Below are positions 14,641 through 24,006 of a DNA stretch of 64,000 bases, piece by piece. Both the position numbers and the translations under genes were made by a program. The notes under the pieces were generated by a model that saw only the letters and a list, made by a program, of their open reading frames with translations, was not told the origin of the DNA and did no database searches. Numbering within the stretch: the first letter of the stretch is position 1; each line of letters begins with the position of its first letter. Source of the DNA: Desnuesiella massiliensis (GTDB taxonomy: Bacteria > Bacillota > Clostridia > Clostridiales > Clostridiaceae); the NCBI RefSeq assembly GCF_001403615.1, contig NZ_LN879456.1:496001-560000 (forward strand), read 5' to 3'.

Positions 14641-15377
14641 ATTTAAAGGGAAAAGTTGCTATTGTTACAGGAGCTTCAAGAGGAATTGGTAGGAGTATAG
14701 TTATAGAGTTAGCTAAAGCTGGGGCAAATGTGGTTATTAATTTTAACAATAATGAAAGTGCTGCAAAGGAGACTTTAGAAGATGTAAAAGCTCTTGGCGG
14801 ATATGGAATTATAGTAAAAGGTGATATGTCAAAATATAAGGATGCTAAAGAATTAATACTTAAATCTATTACTACCTTTGGTAAAATTGACATATTAGTA
14901 AATAATGCTGGGGTTTCTCATGTAGGATTGTTTATGGATATGAATGAAGATGAAATAGATACTTTGATAGATGTTAATTTAAAAGGATATGTTAATACAA
15001 CTCATGCAGTAGTACCTTATTTTATTAATCAAAAATCGGGGTCTATAATTAATATATCCTCTGTTTGGGGAGAAGAAGGTGCCTCTTGCGAAGTTATTTA
15101 CTCTGCTACTAAGGGAGCTATTGATGCTTTTACAAAGGCTTTAGCTAAGGAGCTAGGACCATCTAATATCAGGGTTAATGGGGTAGCACCAGGTATTATT
15201 AATACTGAAATGAATAAATGGATTTCAGATATAGAAAAAGAGACAATAAAAGAGGAAATTCCATTAAATAGAGTGGGGGAAGCAGAAGAAGTAGGGAATT
15301 TAGTTGCCTTCTTATGCAGTGATTGCTCAAACTATATTACAGGACAGATAATTAAAGTTGACGGAGGTTGGACCTAA
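14637..15377 (+). CDS. FabG-like short-chain dehydrogenase/reductase
   Basis: 246 residues, the length of 3-oxoacyl-ACP reductases. It shows TGASRGIG (about 12-19), NNAG (about 89-92), catalytic Ser in INISSVWG, YSATKG (about 155-160), and the C-terminal SNYITGQIIKVDGGW that is almost a signature of FabG-type SDRs. No fatty acid synthesis genes flank it; instead it is coupled to an EamA transporter, so it may be one of the FabG paralogues with another substrate. It starts with TTG, nine bases after GGGAG, overlapping the transporter stop. Confidence 0.85.
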   Translation: MNLKGKVAIVTGASRGIGRSIVIELAKAGANVVINFNNNESAAKETLEDVKALGGYGIIVKGDMSKYKDAKELILKSITTFGKIDILVNNAGVSHVGLFMDMNEDEIDTLIDVNLKGYVNTTHAVVPYFINQKSGSIINISSVWGEEGASCEVIYSATKGAIDAFTKALAKELGPSNIRVNGVAPGIINTEMNKWISDIEKETIKEEIPLNRVGEAEEVGNLVAFLCSDCSNYITGQIIKVDGGWT

Positions 15378-15434
15378 TTAGCTTTGAAAGAGTTCTAATT
15401 ACTTAAGAATATTTAATTTTTTAAGGAGGAAAAT

Positions 15435-15911
15435 ATGTATACTTTAATAGATATTATAGAGGGATTCATGGACATAGAAGCTATGGCAAGGGATTTTTAT
15501 AAGAGAATTGCTGAATGTGAAGCAGGAACTTTATCAAGCTTTAAAATATTAGCAAAGGCATTAAGTAAGGAGGAAAATAAACATTTTGAATATTATAATA
15601 AGCTTAAAGAAGAATACTTAAAAAAGGAGAATATAGAAATTAGAATAGATTCTTATGACAAAATATCTAAAATGATAATAGCCTTTAAGAATACTCCAAG
15701 AGAGATAAGCGATAATAATATCCATGAAATTTTAGATTTTGCTTTGAATTTTGAAAAAGATAGTTTAGCACTTTTATTAAGTATTCAGGGGAATCTTGTA
15801 AAAGAAGAGAAGGATTCTTTAAGTAATGCTTATTTAGGATTAAATTATATAATCAAAGAAGAAGAAAAGCATGTAAGGGATATAGAAAAAATTATAGCAT
15901 ATAAAAAATAA
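15435..15911 (+). CDS. Ferritin-like (rubrerythrin-type) diiron protein
   Basis: 158 residues, all-helical. Metal-ligand motifs of a ferritin-like four-helix bundle are visible: an early Glu in MDIEAMARDFYKRIAE, EENKHFEYY (ExxH), Glu in FALNFEKDSLALL, and EEEKHVRDIE (ExxH) near the C-terminus. It lacks any rubredoxin domain, unlike its convergent neighbour. A role in peroxide or oxygen handling is inferred from the fold and neighbourhood. AAGGAGG precedes the ATG by six bases. Confidence 0.8.
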   Translation: MYTLIDIIEGFMDIEAMARDFYKRIAECEAGTLSSFKILAKALSKEENKHFEYYNKLKEEYLKKENIEIRIDSYDKISKMIIAFKNTPREISDNNIHEILDFALNFEKDSLALLLSIQGNLVKEEKDSLSNAYLGLNYIIKEEEKHVRDIEKIIAYKK

Positions 15912-15945
15912 AGCTTTTGATAAACAAAAGCTTTATTTTTTATTT
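15905..15945. terminator. Bidirectional terminator between the two diiron proteins
   Basis: A 14-bp stem (15905-15918 with 15926-15939) built on aaagctttt, with flanking A and T runs that serve both converging genes. Confidence 0.85.
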
Positions 15946-15947
15946 TA

Positions 15948-16493
15948 TTATTTAAAATATCTATCTAATAATCCTTTGAAAGCAGCTCCGTGTCTTGCTT
16001 CATCCTTACACATTTCATGAACAGTGTCATGTATAGCGTCAAGATTTAATTTTTTAGCTAAAGTAGCTAAATCTTTCTTACCTTGGCAAGCACCGTGTTC
16101 AGCTTCAACTCTCATTTTAAGATTTGTTTTAGTATCAGCAGCTACTACTTCACCTAAAAGCTCTGCAAACTTAGCAGCGTGTTCTGCTTCTTCAAAAGCT
16201 ATTCTCTTATATGCTTCAGCAACTTCTGGGAATCCTTCTCTATCAGCTTGTCTGCTCATAGCTAAATACATTCCAACTTCAGTACATTCTCCCATAAAAT
16301 TAGCTTTTAAGCCTTCTATAACTTCTGGATCAACATCTTTAGCAACTCCGATTCTATGTTCATCTGCCCAAGCCATTTCACCTTCAACTTTTTCTATGAA
16401 TTTCTCAGCAGGAGCATTACATTGAGGGCATTTTGCTGGTGCAGCCTCTCCTTCGTATACATATCCACAAATTGTACAGACAAATTTTTTCAT
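15948..16493 (-). CDS. rbr: Reverse rubrerythrin (hydroperoxide reductase)
   Basis: 181 residues with the rubredoxin domain first (CTICGYVYEG at 6-15, CPQCNAP at about 22-28) and the ferritin-like diiron domain second (GECTEVGMYLAMSRQ, EEAEHAAKF, EAEHGACQGK, DEARHGAAF). This reversed order is that of clostridial reverse rubrerythrins such as the Clostridium acetobutylicum proteins that reduce peroxide and oxygen with electrons from NADH via partner proteins. In that species the genes are PerR-controlled; AT-rich sequence upstream could hold such a site but I could not match the box convincingly. Codon use and many Ala/Glu residues suggest high expression. AGAGGAGGA is the ribosome binding site. 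Confidence 0.95.
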   Translation of the reverse strand: MKKFVCTICGYVYEGEAAPAKCPQCNAPAEKFIEKVEGEMAWADEHRIGVAKDVDPEVIEGLKANFMGECTEVGMYLAMSRQADREGFPEVAEAYKRIAFEEAEHAAKFAELLGEVVAADTKTNLKMRVEAEHGACQGKKDLATLAKKLNLDAIHDTVHEMCKDEARHGAAFKGLLDRYFK

Positions 16494-16714
16494 AATTAAA
16501 TCCTCCTCTATTAAATTAAATTATTTTTCCATAATTACCATGGATCATTTGACAATTATTATTATATAATAGTTATTTTAAAAATTCAAGTACTTTTTTA
16601 CATAAATATAAACAAATTAATATTTAAGAATTATACACACTTTTTTTTATAATATCTTTGTAGTATAATCTAAAAATATAATTTAAAGTAATATATGAGA
16701 AAGGAGGTTATAAT

Positions 16715-18226
16715 ATGCTAAGGAATATAGGCTTAAGTAATGATATAGATAAAGAAATTTATAAGGAACATATGGGATTATATAGTAAGAAGTTAGTCAG
16801 TTTACAGAGAGAACTTATTAAGTTAAATATACCAGTTATTATTGTATTTGAGGGGTGGGGAGCTTCGGGAAAAGGAACCTTTATTAATGAGTTAATATTA
16901 CCTTTGGATCCTAGAGGCTTTAATGTTTATACTACTAATAGGCTCACGGAAGAGGAATTGTTCAGACCTTTTTTATGGAGGTTTTGGAGCAGAACTCCTG
17001 AAAAAGGTAGAATATCTATCTTCGATAAAAGCTGGTATAAAAAAGTTATGGTAGATAGAGTTGATGAAAATATAGAGGGAGCCGTTCTGAAAAACTATTT
17101 TGAAGACATAAATAATTTCGAGAAGGTATTAAGTGATGATGGGAATATAATAATTAAATTCTTTTTACATATTAGTAAAAAGGAACAAAGGAAAAGATTT
17201 AAAGAATTAGAGAATAATCCATCAACGGCTTGGAGGGTTACTGAAGCAGATTGGAAACACAATCTTCAATATGAAAAATATGTAGAAGCTGTAGAAGATA
17301 TGATAAAACATACGGATAAAAGTTATGCTCCTTGGCATATTATACCCTCAGAACATAAAAAATGTGCACTATGTAATATATTCAGCAAACTAATTCAAGC
17401 TTTAGAAGCTGAGATAAATAGAGTTAAATCTAATGGCGTTAATAAAAAAGTATTACCTAAGGATGAAAATTCAAAAGATGCTGATGACTATGATAAAGTT
17501 CTGAAAAATATTGATTTAAATAAAGCCCTATCTAAAGAGGAATATAAGGGAAAACTTAAAGGATTACAAGGGCGAATGAGGGACATTGAGCATGAAATAT
17601 ATAGAAGGCGTATTCCGGTAGTTATTGTATATGAAGGCTGGGATGCAGCCGGAAAAGGTGGTAATATAAAACGCATTGTGAGACTTATGGATCCTAGGGG
17701 ATATGAAGTAATACCTATTAGCGCTCCAAGTAATGAAGAAAAGGATCATCACTACCTTTGGCGTTTTTGGAAAAGAATGCCTAAAGCAGGGCATGTAGCC
17801 ATCTTTGATAGGAGCTGGTATGGAAGAGTATTAGTAGAGAGAATTGAAGGTTTCTGTACAGAAGATGAATGGAAAAGAGCTTATGAAGAAATAAATTCTA
17901 TGGAAAAGCAATTATCCAACTTTGGGGTGGTTATAATAAAATTCTGGATCCATATAGATAAAGAAACTCAACTAGAAAGATTTATAGAAAGACAAAATAC
18001 TGAGGAAAAACAGTGGAAAATAACTGAAGAGGATTGGAGAAATAGAGAAAAATGGGATCAGTATGAAAGAGCCTTAAGCGAGATGTTTTATAAGACCAAC
18101 ACAGAGTATGCCCCTTGGACTATAGTAGAATCTAAGAATAAGTATTATGCTAGAATAAAGACCTTGGAAACTGTTATTTGCAATATTGAAAAAGCTTTAA
18201 AAGTGTTCAGTGGCTTACACCTCTGA
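16715..18226 (+). CDS. pap: Polyphosphate:AMP phosphotransferase (tandem PPK2)
   Basis: 503 residues made of two PPK2 domains. Each has a P-loop (EGWGASGKGT near 46; EGWDAAGKGG near 306), a lid motif (FLWRFWSRTP; YLWRFWKRMP) and the catalytic segment (IFDKSWYKKVMVDRV; IFDRSWYGRVLVERI). Tandem PPK2 proteins of this size are the class II enzymes that make ADP from AMP and polyphosphate. The second domain keeps the consensus more closely and is probably the main catalytic one. AAGGAGG sits eight bases before the ATG. The 3' end overlaps the end of the convergent histidine kinase gene by 12 bases, inside a shared terminator. Confidence 0.93.
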   Translation: MLRNIGLSNDIDKEIYKEHMGLYSKKLVSLQRELIKLNIPVIIVFEGWGASGKGTFINELILPLDPRGFNVYTTNRLTEEELFRPFLWRFWSRTPEKGRISIFDKSWYKKVMVDRVDENIEGAVLKNYFEDINNFEKVLSDDGNIIIKFFLHISKKEQRKRFKELENNPSTAWRVTEADWKHNLQYEKYVEAVEDMIKHTDKSYAPWHIIPSEHKKCALCNIFSKLIQALEAEINRVKSNGVNKKVLPKDENSKDADDYDKVLKNIDLNKALSKEEYKGKLKGLQGRMRDIEHEIYRRRIPVVIVYEGWDAAGKGGNIKRIVRLMDPRGYEVIPISAPSNEEKDHHYLWRFWKRMPKAGHVAIFDRSWYGRVLVERIEGFCTEDEWKRAYEEINSMEKQLSNFGVVIIKFWIHIDKETQLERFIERQNTEEKQWKITEEDWRNREKWDQYERALSEMFYKTNTEYAPWTIVESKNKYYARIKTLETVICNIEKALKVFSGLHL

Positions 18227-18236
18227 ACACTTTTTT
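18200..18236. terminator. Shared terminator inside the overlapping 3' ends of pap and the kinase
   Basis: Stem aaagtgttcag (18200-18210) with ctgaacacttt (18223-18233), 12-base loop, six T after it on the plus strand and tttt on the minus strand. Both stop codons lie in this hairpin. Confidence 0.85.
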
Positions 18237-19714
18237 AAGCTAAAATAAAATTCTACTCCATCTTCTACATTTCTTACACCAAAATCACTATTATGCAAAG
18301 TTAATATATTTTTTACTATGGCTAGACCTAGTCCTGTACCGCCCATATCCCTGTTTCTAGACTTGTCGATTTTATAAAATTTATCCCATATATTATTTAA
18401 ATCCTTCTCAGGAATAAAACTACCAGAATTTTGGAAGTAAATATAAATATTATCATTTTTTACTATTGAGTAAATTTTAATAAATCCTTTTTGAGGAGTG
18501 TATCTTATGGCGTTGGTTAAATAATTTGTTATAACCTGCTCTAATCTTAATTTATCACCAACCACCAGAAATTTTTCTTGCAAAGCGATGTGAATATCTA
18601 TTTCTTTATCTTTTACGAAATTTATATGTTTTTTTACTATTAATTTAATTAGTTCCATAATGTCTAAAACTTCTTTGTTTAGCTTGTAATTTCCTGATTC
18701 CATTTGAGATAAATCTAGCATATCATAAACCAGAGAGGTCATTTTTTTAGTTTCATCAATAATAACATCTATATAAAAGTCTTTAGCTTCTCCCTCTACA
18801 ATATTATCTTTAAGTCCTTCTGCATAACCTTCAATGATGCTTATAGGAGTTTTCAATTCATGCGATACTCCAGCAATAAACTCTTTTCTCATCTTTTCAA
18901 GCTTTCTTTCTTTTTCAATATCATCTTTTAGTTTTTCATTAGATATCTTTAATTCTGTTAAGGCGGAATGAAGATTGTCTGAAAGAAAGTTTAAGGTTTG
19001 AGCTAAATTTCCTATTTCATCTTCGCTGGTTACACTGCATTTTTCAGAGAAATCCATGTTAGACATTTTTTTTGCGGTGGTATTTAACTTTATTAAAGGT
19101 TTTGATAGCATATTAGAGTAAATAAAGGATAATATAAAAATTATAAAGAAAGCTGCAATGAATATGTATACATAGAATTCTCTTATAACTGATGAAGCCT
19201 CTTCTATGGTTTGAAAAGGGGATATAGCAATTATTAAATTATCATATTTTGAATTTATGGAAATAGGAGCTACACATACTATATTTTTTGTTGTAAACTC
19301 TTTATCATTTATCACTGTAGTTAGAATTTCATTGGACTTAAAAATATTTTCAGCATAATTTGAATCCTGCATGATTTGTAAATAAATAGAATTTAAAGTT
19401 TTTAAAATCTTAGGATCTATTTGTTTATCAGGATTGGCTAGAAACTTAACTTCTCCCTTATCGGAATAAATAGCTATTTTAGCGTTATTTTTTTGTTCAA
19501 ATAACTGCATACTGTTAAAAAGGGCATAGTTGTTAGATATATCAAAGGAATAAGCTAGTCTAAAGGATACTACATCCTTCTCTAAATTTTTCATTTTTCT
19601 ATTTAAATAAAAATTTTGAAAGAATAGAGACTGAAATAACATAGTTCCTACAATTAAAGATAATAAAAATATTGATGTAATTATAAATAATTTTTTTACT
19701 ATAGTTTTTTTCAT
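18215..19714 (-). CDS. Two-component sensor histidine kinase
   Basis: 499 residues: membrane helix at about 8-30, an extracellular sensor region of about 145 residues, second helix at about 174-198, a HAMP segment (LSKPLIKLNTTAKKMSNMDF), coiled coil, then the dimerisation box FIAGVSHELKTPISIIEG with phosphorylated His near 286, the N-box NYLTNAIRY, and ATP-lid motifs including GGTGLGLAIVKNIL. It is a membrane OmpR-type kinase paired with the regulator just upstream (stop and start share one base). The extracellular signal is unknown; no dedicated target gene is obvious nearby. The reading frame ends within the terminator shared with pap. Confidence 0.93.
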   Translation of the reverse strand: MKKTIVKKLFIITSIFLLSLIVGTMLFQSLFFQNFYLNRKMKNLEKDVVSFRLAYSFDISNNYALFNSMQLFEQKNNAKIAIYSDKGEVKFLANPDKQIDPKILKTLNSIYLQIMQDSNYAENIFKSNEILTTVINDKEFTTKNIVCVAPISINSKYDNLIIAISPFQTIEEASSVIREFYVYIFIAAFFIIFILSFIYSNMLSKPLIKLNTTAKKMSNMDFSEKCSVTSEDEIGNLAQTLNFLSDNLHSALTELKISNEKLKDDIEKERKLEKMRKEFIAGVSHELKTPISIIEGYAEGLKDNIVEGEAKDFYIDVIIDETKKMTSLVYDMLDLSQMESGNYKLNKEVLDIMELIKLIVKKHINFVKDKEIDIHIALQEKFLVVGDKLRLEQVITNYLTNAIRYTPQKGFIKIYSIVKNDNIYIYFQNSGSFIPEKDLNNIWDKFYKIDKSRNRDMGGTGLGLAIVKNILTLHNSDFGVRNVEDGVEFYFSLKKCSEV

Positions 19715-20391
19715 TATTTCACCTCAAATCTATAGCCAATTCCCCTTACTGTTGCGATGAGTTCAGATTTATCTTTTAGTTTTTCTCTAAGTCTTTTTAC
19801 ATTAGTATCTACGGCCCTTAAGTCTCCGTCAAAATCATATCCCCAAACAGTATCTAATATTTTTTCCCGGTTTAAAACTATTCCTTTATTTTCAATTAAA
19901 TATAATAGTAATTCATATTCCTTAGGGGATAAATATATCATGTCATTATTAACTTTAACCTCGTGAGATAATCTGTTAATGTACAGTCCATCAATATCAA
20001 TAATATGTTCAGAGCTATATTTAGAGCCTTCAGTTCTCTTTAATAATGCCTTTACTTTAGCAACTAAAACTTTTGGACTAAAAGGTTTTGTAATATAATC
20101 ATCTGCTCCCAGCTCGTAGCCTAAAAGTTTATCTTCCTCCTCGGATTTTGCAGTAAGAAGCACTATAGGCAGTGAAGATAGCTCTCTTATTTTTCTACAC
20201 AGGGAAAATCCATCCATGCGAGGAAGCATTATATCTAGTATGAGGATATCTAAGGCGGTTTCTTCAAAAATTCTAAGACCTTCTTCTCCATCAGAAGCCT
20301 CATAAATAATAAAGCCTTCTTTAATAAAATAGTCCCTTATAAGAATTCTCATTCTAATTTCATCTTCAACAATTAATATCTTTTTATTCAA
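19714..20391 (-). CDS. OmpR/PhoB-family response regulator
   Basis: 225 residues. The receiver domain has acidic pocket residues in VEDE, phospho-acceptor Asp53 in LILDIMLPRMDGF and Lys near 102 in LLTAKSEE; the C-terminal winged helix includes LSPKEYELLLYLIENKG, VWGYDF and the recognition helix RAVDTNVKRLREKL. It precedes and is coupled to the sensor kinase. The pair forms an operon transcribed leftward; a GAGGAGGTT ribosome binding site is present. Targets cannot be told. Confidence 0.95.
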   Translation of the reverse strand: MNKKILIVEDEIRMRILIRDYFIKEGFIIYEASDGEEGLRIFEETALDILILDIMLPRMDGFSLCRKIRELSSLPIVLLTAKSEEEDKLLGYELGADDYITKPFSPKVLVAKVKALLKRTEGSKYSSEHIIDIDGLYINRLSHEVKVNNDMIYLSPKEYELLLYLIENKGIVLNREKILDTVWGYDFDGDLRAVDTNVKRLREKLKDKSELIATVRGIGYRFEVK

Positions 20392-20458
20392 GGTATAACC
20401 TCCTCAAGCAGATGTTATTTTTTTATTATAACATAATTAGGATTATGAATAAAAATAA

Positions 20459-20486
20459 TAAAAGATTGGAACACCAATCTTTTATA
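20459..20486 (-). terminator. Terminator of the MocR-type regulator
   Basis: Stem aaaagattgg/ccaatctttt around loop aaca; on the minus strand it is followed by attattttt. It separates the regulator from the downstream two-component operon. Confidence 0.8.
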
Positions 20487-21855
20487 TTTCTAGTATAGTA
20501 TTTTTAAGAGGATATTGATTTTTAAGCATTTTCTGAATCTCATTGATTAGAATATTAGATCCTTTTAATATTTTTTCTTCGTTAACTTTAGTAATGCTTA
20601 ATCTAATACAAGGGCACTTGCTTATGCTATCTATATAGAAGAACATGCCATTCCTTACTTGGACTTCCTTAGAATTTAAAGAATTAATTAAAACATCTAT
20701 TTTCATATTATTATTAAATTTTATGAATCCAAATAATCCATTGGACGGAAAGGTATACTGTATATCATATTCTTTTAAGATTTCTAATTGAGAATTTAAC
20801 ACTGACATTCTCTTTTTATAGTACTTTTTTATTCTATTTAAATAATTGCTATAGCTATTATTTAATATAAAATCGTTAAGAGCTCCTTGCGTTGGTAAAA
20901 CAGGCATTAATTCATGATATACTTTATATTTATCATAACTAGAGACTATTTCACTAGGTAATACCATTGCAGCAATTCTTATTCCAGGCATTAATATTTT
21001 TGAAAAGCTTTTTATATAAATAACCTTATTACTTATGTCATAATTAAATAAAGGCTTTATATGATCCTCGTTCAAATCGCTTAAATAGTCATCTTCAATG
21101 ATATATACATTATATTTATCTGCTAGTTTAGCAATTTGGGACTTTTGCTCTTCAGAATAATTAAGCCCTAATGGATTCTGCAACCTAGGCATAGTATAAA
21201 AGAATTTAATATCTTCATTCTTAAATAAATTTTCTAGCTCGTCTAAATCAATACCATTGATACCTCTTTCTATACCTATAACATCGTAATTTCTAATTTT
21301 TATCCAACCTAGAAATATGTTATAGGAAGGTTGCTCCACTAAAATTTTATTTTTGTTATTTGGAAAGGGCATCATTGAAAGCAAAGTAATGGCTTGTTGA
21401 GCTCCAGATGAAATATATATATTTTCTAAAGGGAGGTTCTTTTGGAAATTGTTTTTAAATTTGTCCTTCAAGGTCTCTCTTAAGGGTAAGAAGCCAGCAG
21501 GAGAGCTATAGGAAAATAAACTTTGTTTATACCTGTCAATGGAACATTGCATACTTTTTGAAAACTCTTCATAAGGTAAAAGTCTTTCTTCTGGTTCACC
21601 AGAGGAAAAGTTTATTAAGGTACTATCACTAATCCAAAAATCTGATAAGGGTTTATCAACTACAAAATATCCACTTTTAGGTAAAGCATAAATTAAATTT
21701 TCTTTCTCTAATTCTGAATAAGCTCGTATAACAGTAGAATTACTACAATTAAATTTTATAGATAGCGCTCTTATGGATGGCAGTTTAGCTTTAAAATTGC
21801 CATTCTCTATTTCACCGCGAATATAATTAATTATAATTTCATATTTTGTATTCAT
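20482..21855 (-). CDS. MocR-family regulator: GntR winged helix fused to aminotransferase-like domain
   Basis: 457 residues. The first about 70 form a GntR-type DNA-binding domain (LPSIRALSIKFNCSNSTVIR, then AYSELEKENLIYALPKSGYF); the rest is a fold-type I PLP domain with YISSGAQQAI, NPLG, IIEDDYLSD and the PLP lysine in YIKSFSKILMPGIRI. MocR proteins such as GabR and PdxR are PLP-sensing regulators that often act on divergent genes. Here the divergent gene is an M16 peptidase, an unusual target, so the regulon is uncertain. AGAGGGGGA precedes the ATG. Confidence 0.92.
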   Translation of the reverse strand: MNTKYEIIINYIRGEIENGNFKAKLPSIRALSIKFNCSNSTVIRAYSELEKENLIYALPKSGYFVVDKPLSDFWISDSTLINFSSGEPEERLLPYEEFSKSMQCSIDRYKQSLFSYSSPAGFLPLRETLKDKFKNNFQKNLPLENIYISSGAQQAITLLSMMPFPNNKNKILVEQPSYNIFLGWIKIRNYDVIGIERGINGIDLDELENLFKNEDIKFFYTMPRLQNPLGLNYSEEQKSQIAKLADKYNVYIIEDDYLSDLNEDHIKPLFNYDISNKVIYIKSFSKILMPGIRIAAMVLPSEIVSSYDKYKVYHELMPVLPTQGALNDFILNNSYSNYLNRIKKYYKKRMSVLNSQLEILKEYDIQYTFPSNGLFGFIKFNNNMKIDVLINSLNSKEVQVRNGMFFYIDSISKCPCIRLSITKVNEEKILKGSNILINEIQKMLKNQYPLKNTILEI

Positions 21856-22083
21856 ATAGTCCCCCTCTATTGTATAAATACAGAATCGTATAATATTAAT
21901 ACTAATAGTATTATACTATAATTTTGATTCAAAACACATTAAAGCATTTAATAAACTGTACGGTAACAGATGGGGAGTAAATCTCTTTTTTTTCTTAACT
22001 AATTTTGATATAATTTAGTATTAAGAACATTGCAAAAAGATTATAATATAAAGTTATAATATTTATTTTTAAGGAGAATGTTA

Positions 22084-23328
22084 ATGAAAAAATGGTATTT
22101 TGACTCGATGGATACAACTTTGGATAATGGCCTTAGGGTACTTACTATAAAGCGAGATACACAAATTGCTTCATTACAAATTGGCATTAAGGCAGGTCCA
22201 TTATATGAAGATATAGAAGAGAAGGGTATATCTCATTTTATTGAGCATATGCTTTTTAAAGGTACCTTATCTAGAAATAATGAAGAATTAAATAATGAGC
22301 TAGAGTGCCTTGGAGGGGAATATAACGCTTATACAGATTATAGCTGTACAGTCTACAGCATAACTGCTTTGGAAGAGGAGATGGAAAAATCCGTAGACAT
22401 CTTAAGTGATATGCTTATAAATTCTACCTTGCCTAAGGAAGAATTAGAAAAAGAAAGAGGGGTTATTTTAGCTGAAATCAGAACCAGTAAAGATGATTTA
22501 GAAGATTTTAGTTTCAAAAGACTTAATGAAGTTGCTTTTCATAAGAGCCCTCTTAGGTATGATATTATTGGTAATGAAGAGAATGTAAAAAAATTTTCAA
22601 GAAAAATCTTAATAGATTATTATAAAAAAAATTATGTTCCTAATAATGCGGTGATTGTATTAGTATCATCTTATGATCATGAAGAAGCATTAGATTTAAT
22701 TAAAACCTACTTTAATAATTGGCAATACTGTGAAGTTAAAATAAAAGATATAATAAAAGAAAATAACAAATCCACAAAAGCAATATCCTATAAAAAAGAT
22801 ATTGAGCAAAGCACCATAACATATTTATATACCTTTCATGATTTAGACAAAAATAAAGAGTTGCCTTTAAAAATATTAAATCATAAGTTGGGGGAAAGTG
22901 CCAATTCTGTACTGTTTAGAGAGGTAAGGGAAAATAGGGGATTAGCTTATGATATATATACACATATGGATATGACAAATAATATTAAAACTCTCACTAT
23001 ATACACTGCCGTAGCAGAAGAAACTATAGAGGAAGCTATAGAGGCCATTGAAGAGTGCATAGTGAATATCAAAAATAAAACCATAGTTTTTAATAAGGAA
23101 ACTGTGGAACTTATGAAAAAAGTTCATAAGACTGCAGTGGTTTCTACCTTGGAAGATTCAACAGACTTATGTAATTATGTTTTACATCAATGTATGGAAA
23201 ATGAAGATATTTATGAATTTATTAATGATATGAAAGAACTTCAAGGTATTGATAGTGAAGATATTTATGAAGTAGCTAACAGGGTTTTAAACAATCCAAC
23301 TATTCACATACTTAAATCAGAAAATTAA
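22084..23328 (+). CDS. M16-family zinc peptidase (processing protease)
   Basis: 414 residues, the length of single-chain PqqL/MPP-like bacterial M16B peptidases. The inverted zinc motif HxxEH is in SHFIEHMLFKGT (near residue 52) with the third ligand Glu in GVILAEIRTS about 75 residues later. The second domain contains the family RENRGLAYDIY motif. No signal peptide is seen, so it should be cytoplasmic and degrade or process peptides. I prefer the ATG at 22084 (seven bases after AAGGAG) over 22078, which touches the ribosome binding site. recX follows after 15 bases. Confidence 0.92.
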   Translation: MKKWYFDSMDTTLDNGLRVLTIKRDTQIASLQIGIKAGPLYEDIEEKGISHFIEHMLFKGTLSRNNEELNNELECLGGEYNAYTDYSCTVYSITALEEEMEKSVDILSDMLINSTLPKEELEKERGVILAEIRTSKDDLEDFSFKRLNEVAFHKSPLRYDIIGNEENVKKFSRKILIDYYKKNYVPNNAVIVLVSSYDHEEALDLIKTYFNNWQYCEVKIKDIIKENNKSTKAISYKKDIEQSTITYLYTFHDLDKNKELPLKILNHKLGESANSVLFREVRENRGLAYDIYTHMDMTNNIKTLTIYTAVAEETIEEAIEAIEECIVNIKNKTIVFNKETVELMKKVHKTAVVSTLEDSTDLCNYVLHQCMENEDIYEFINDMKELQGIDSEDIYEVANRVLNNPTIHILKSEN

Positions 23329-23343
23329 TGAAAGAAGGATAAT

Positions 23344-23997
23344 ATGGACTTTAAAATTACCAAAATTGAAATTCAGAAAAAAAATTTAGATAGAGTAAAT
23401 ATATATATAAATGAAGAATATTATTTTTCTTGCCATAAAGAGTTAGTTTTTAAGCTAAATTTAAAGGTTGGATCTAATGTTGATTTAAACATAGTAAATA
23501 AGGCAATAATAGAAGATGACTTCATAAAGTGTAAAAACTATGCTCTTAAAATTATAGATAAAACCAGTAAGACCACAAAGCAAATTAAATTAAAACTAAT
23601 TCAAAAGGGCTTTAGTGAAGAGTCTATTCTTAAAGCAATAAATTTTTTATGTGAATATAAATTTATTGATGATGAAAAGTACACAGAACTCTATATTAAT
23701 CAAAATATAAAAAGGTGGGGAAAAAATAAGATAAAATACTCTTTGATAACTAAAGGCATAGATGAAGAAATTATAAATGAGTACTTAAGAAAATTAGATA
23801 AAGAAGATGAAATTGAAATAGGTAAAAACTTAGCATTAAAAAAATATATTAGTATTGTGAAAACAGAAAAGGACAGAAATAAGATTAATAGAAAACTATA
23901 TAGTTATTTAATTTCTAAAGGATATAGCTTTGAATATGCTAAGAGCATTATAGATGAAATAATGAGTTCAAAAGTCTATGATGACATTGATGAGTAG
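23344..23997 (+). CDS. recX: Regulatory protein RecX
   Basis: 217 residues, all-helical, with the three-helix repeats of RecX: ALKIIDKTSKTTKQIKLKL, QKGFSEESILKAINFLCEY, FIDDEKYTELYINQ and a C-terminal repeat LISKGYSFEYAKSIID. RecX binds RecA filaments and limits recombination. The N-terminal ITKIEIQKKNLDRVNIYI is the extended beta segment common in clostridial RecX. It lies between the M16 peptidase and the transglutaminase gene and is probably cotranscribed with both. recA is not in the window. Confidence 0.92.
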   Translation: MDFKITKIEIQKKNLDRVNIYINEEYYFSCHKELVFKLNLKVGSNVDLNIVNKAIIEDDFIKCKNYALKIIDKTSKTTKQIKLKLIQKGFSEESILKAINFLCEYKFIDDEKYTELYINQNIKRWGKNKIKYSLITKGIDEEIINEYLRKLDKEDEIEIGKNLALKKYISIVKTEKDRNKINRKLYSYLISKGYSFEYAKSIIDEIMSSKVYDDIDE

Positions 23998-24006
23998 GTG
24001 AAAAAA

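Noticed and set aside
16494..16714. A PerR box before the reverse rubrerythrin
   Set aside because: The region has AT-rich, partly symmetric sequence, but no stretch fits the PerR consensus well enough to report.
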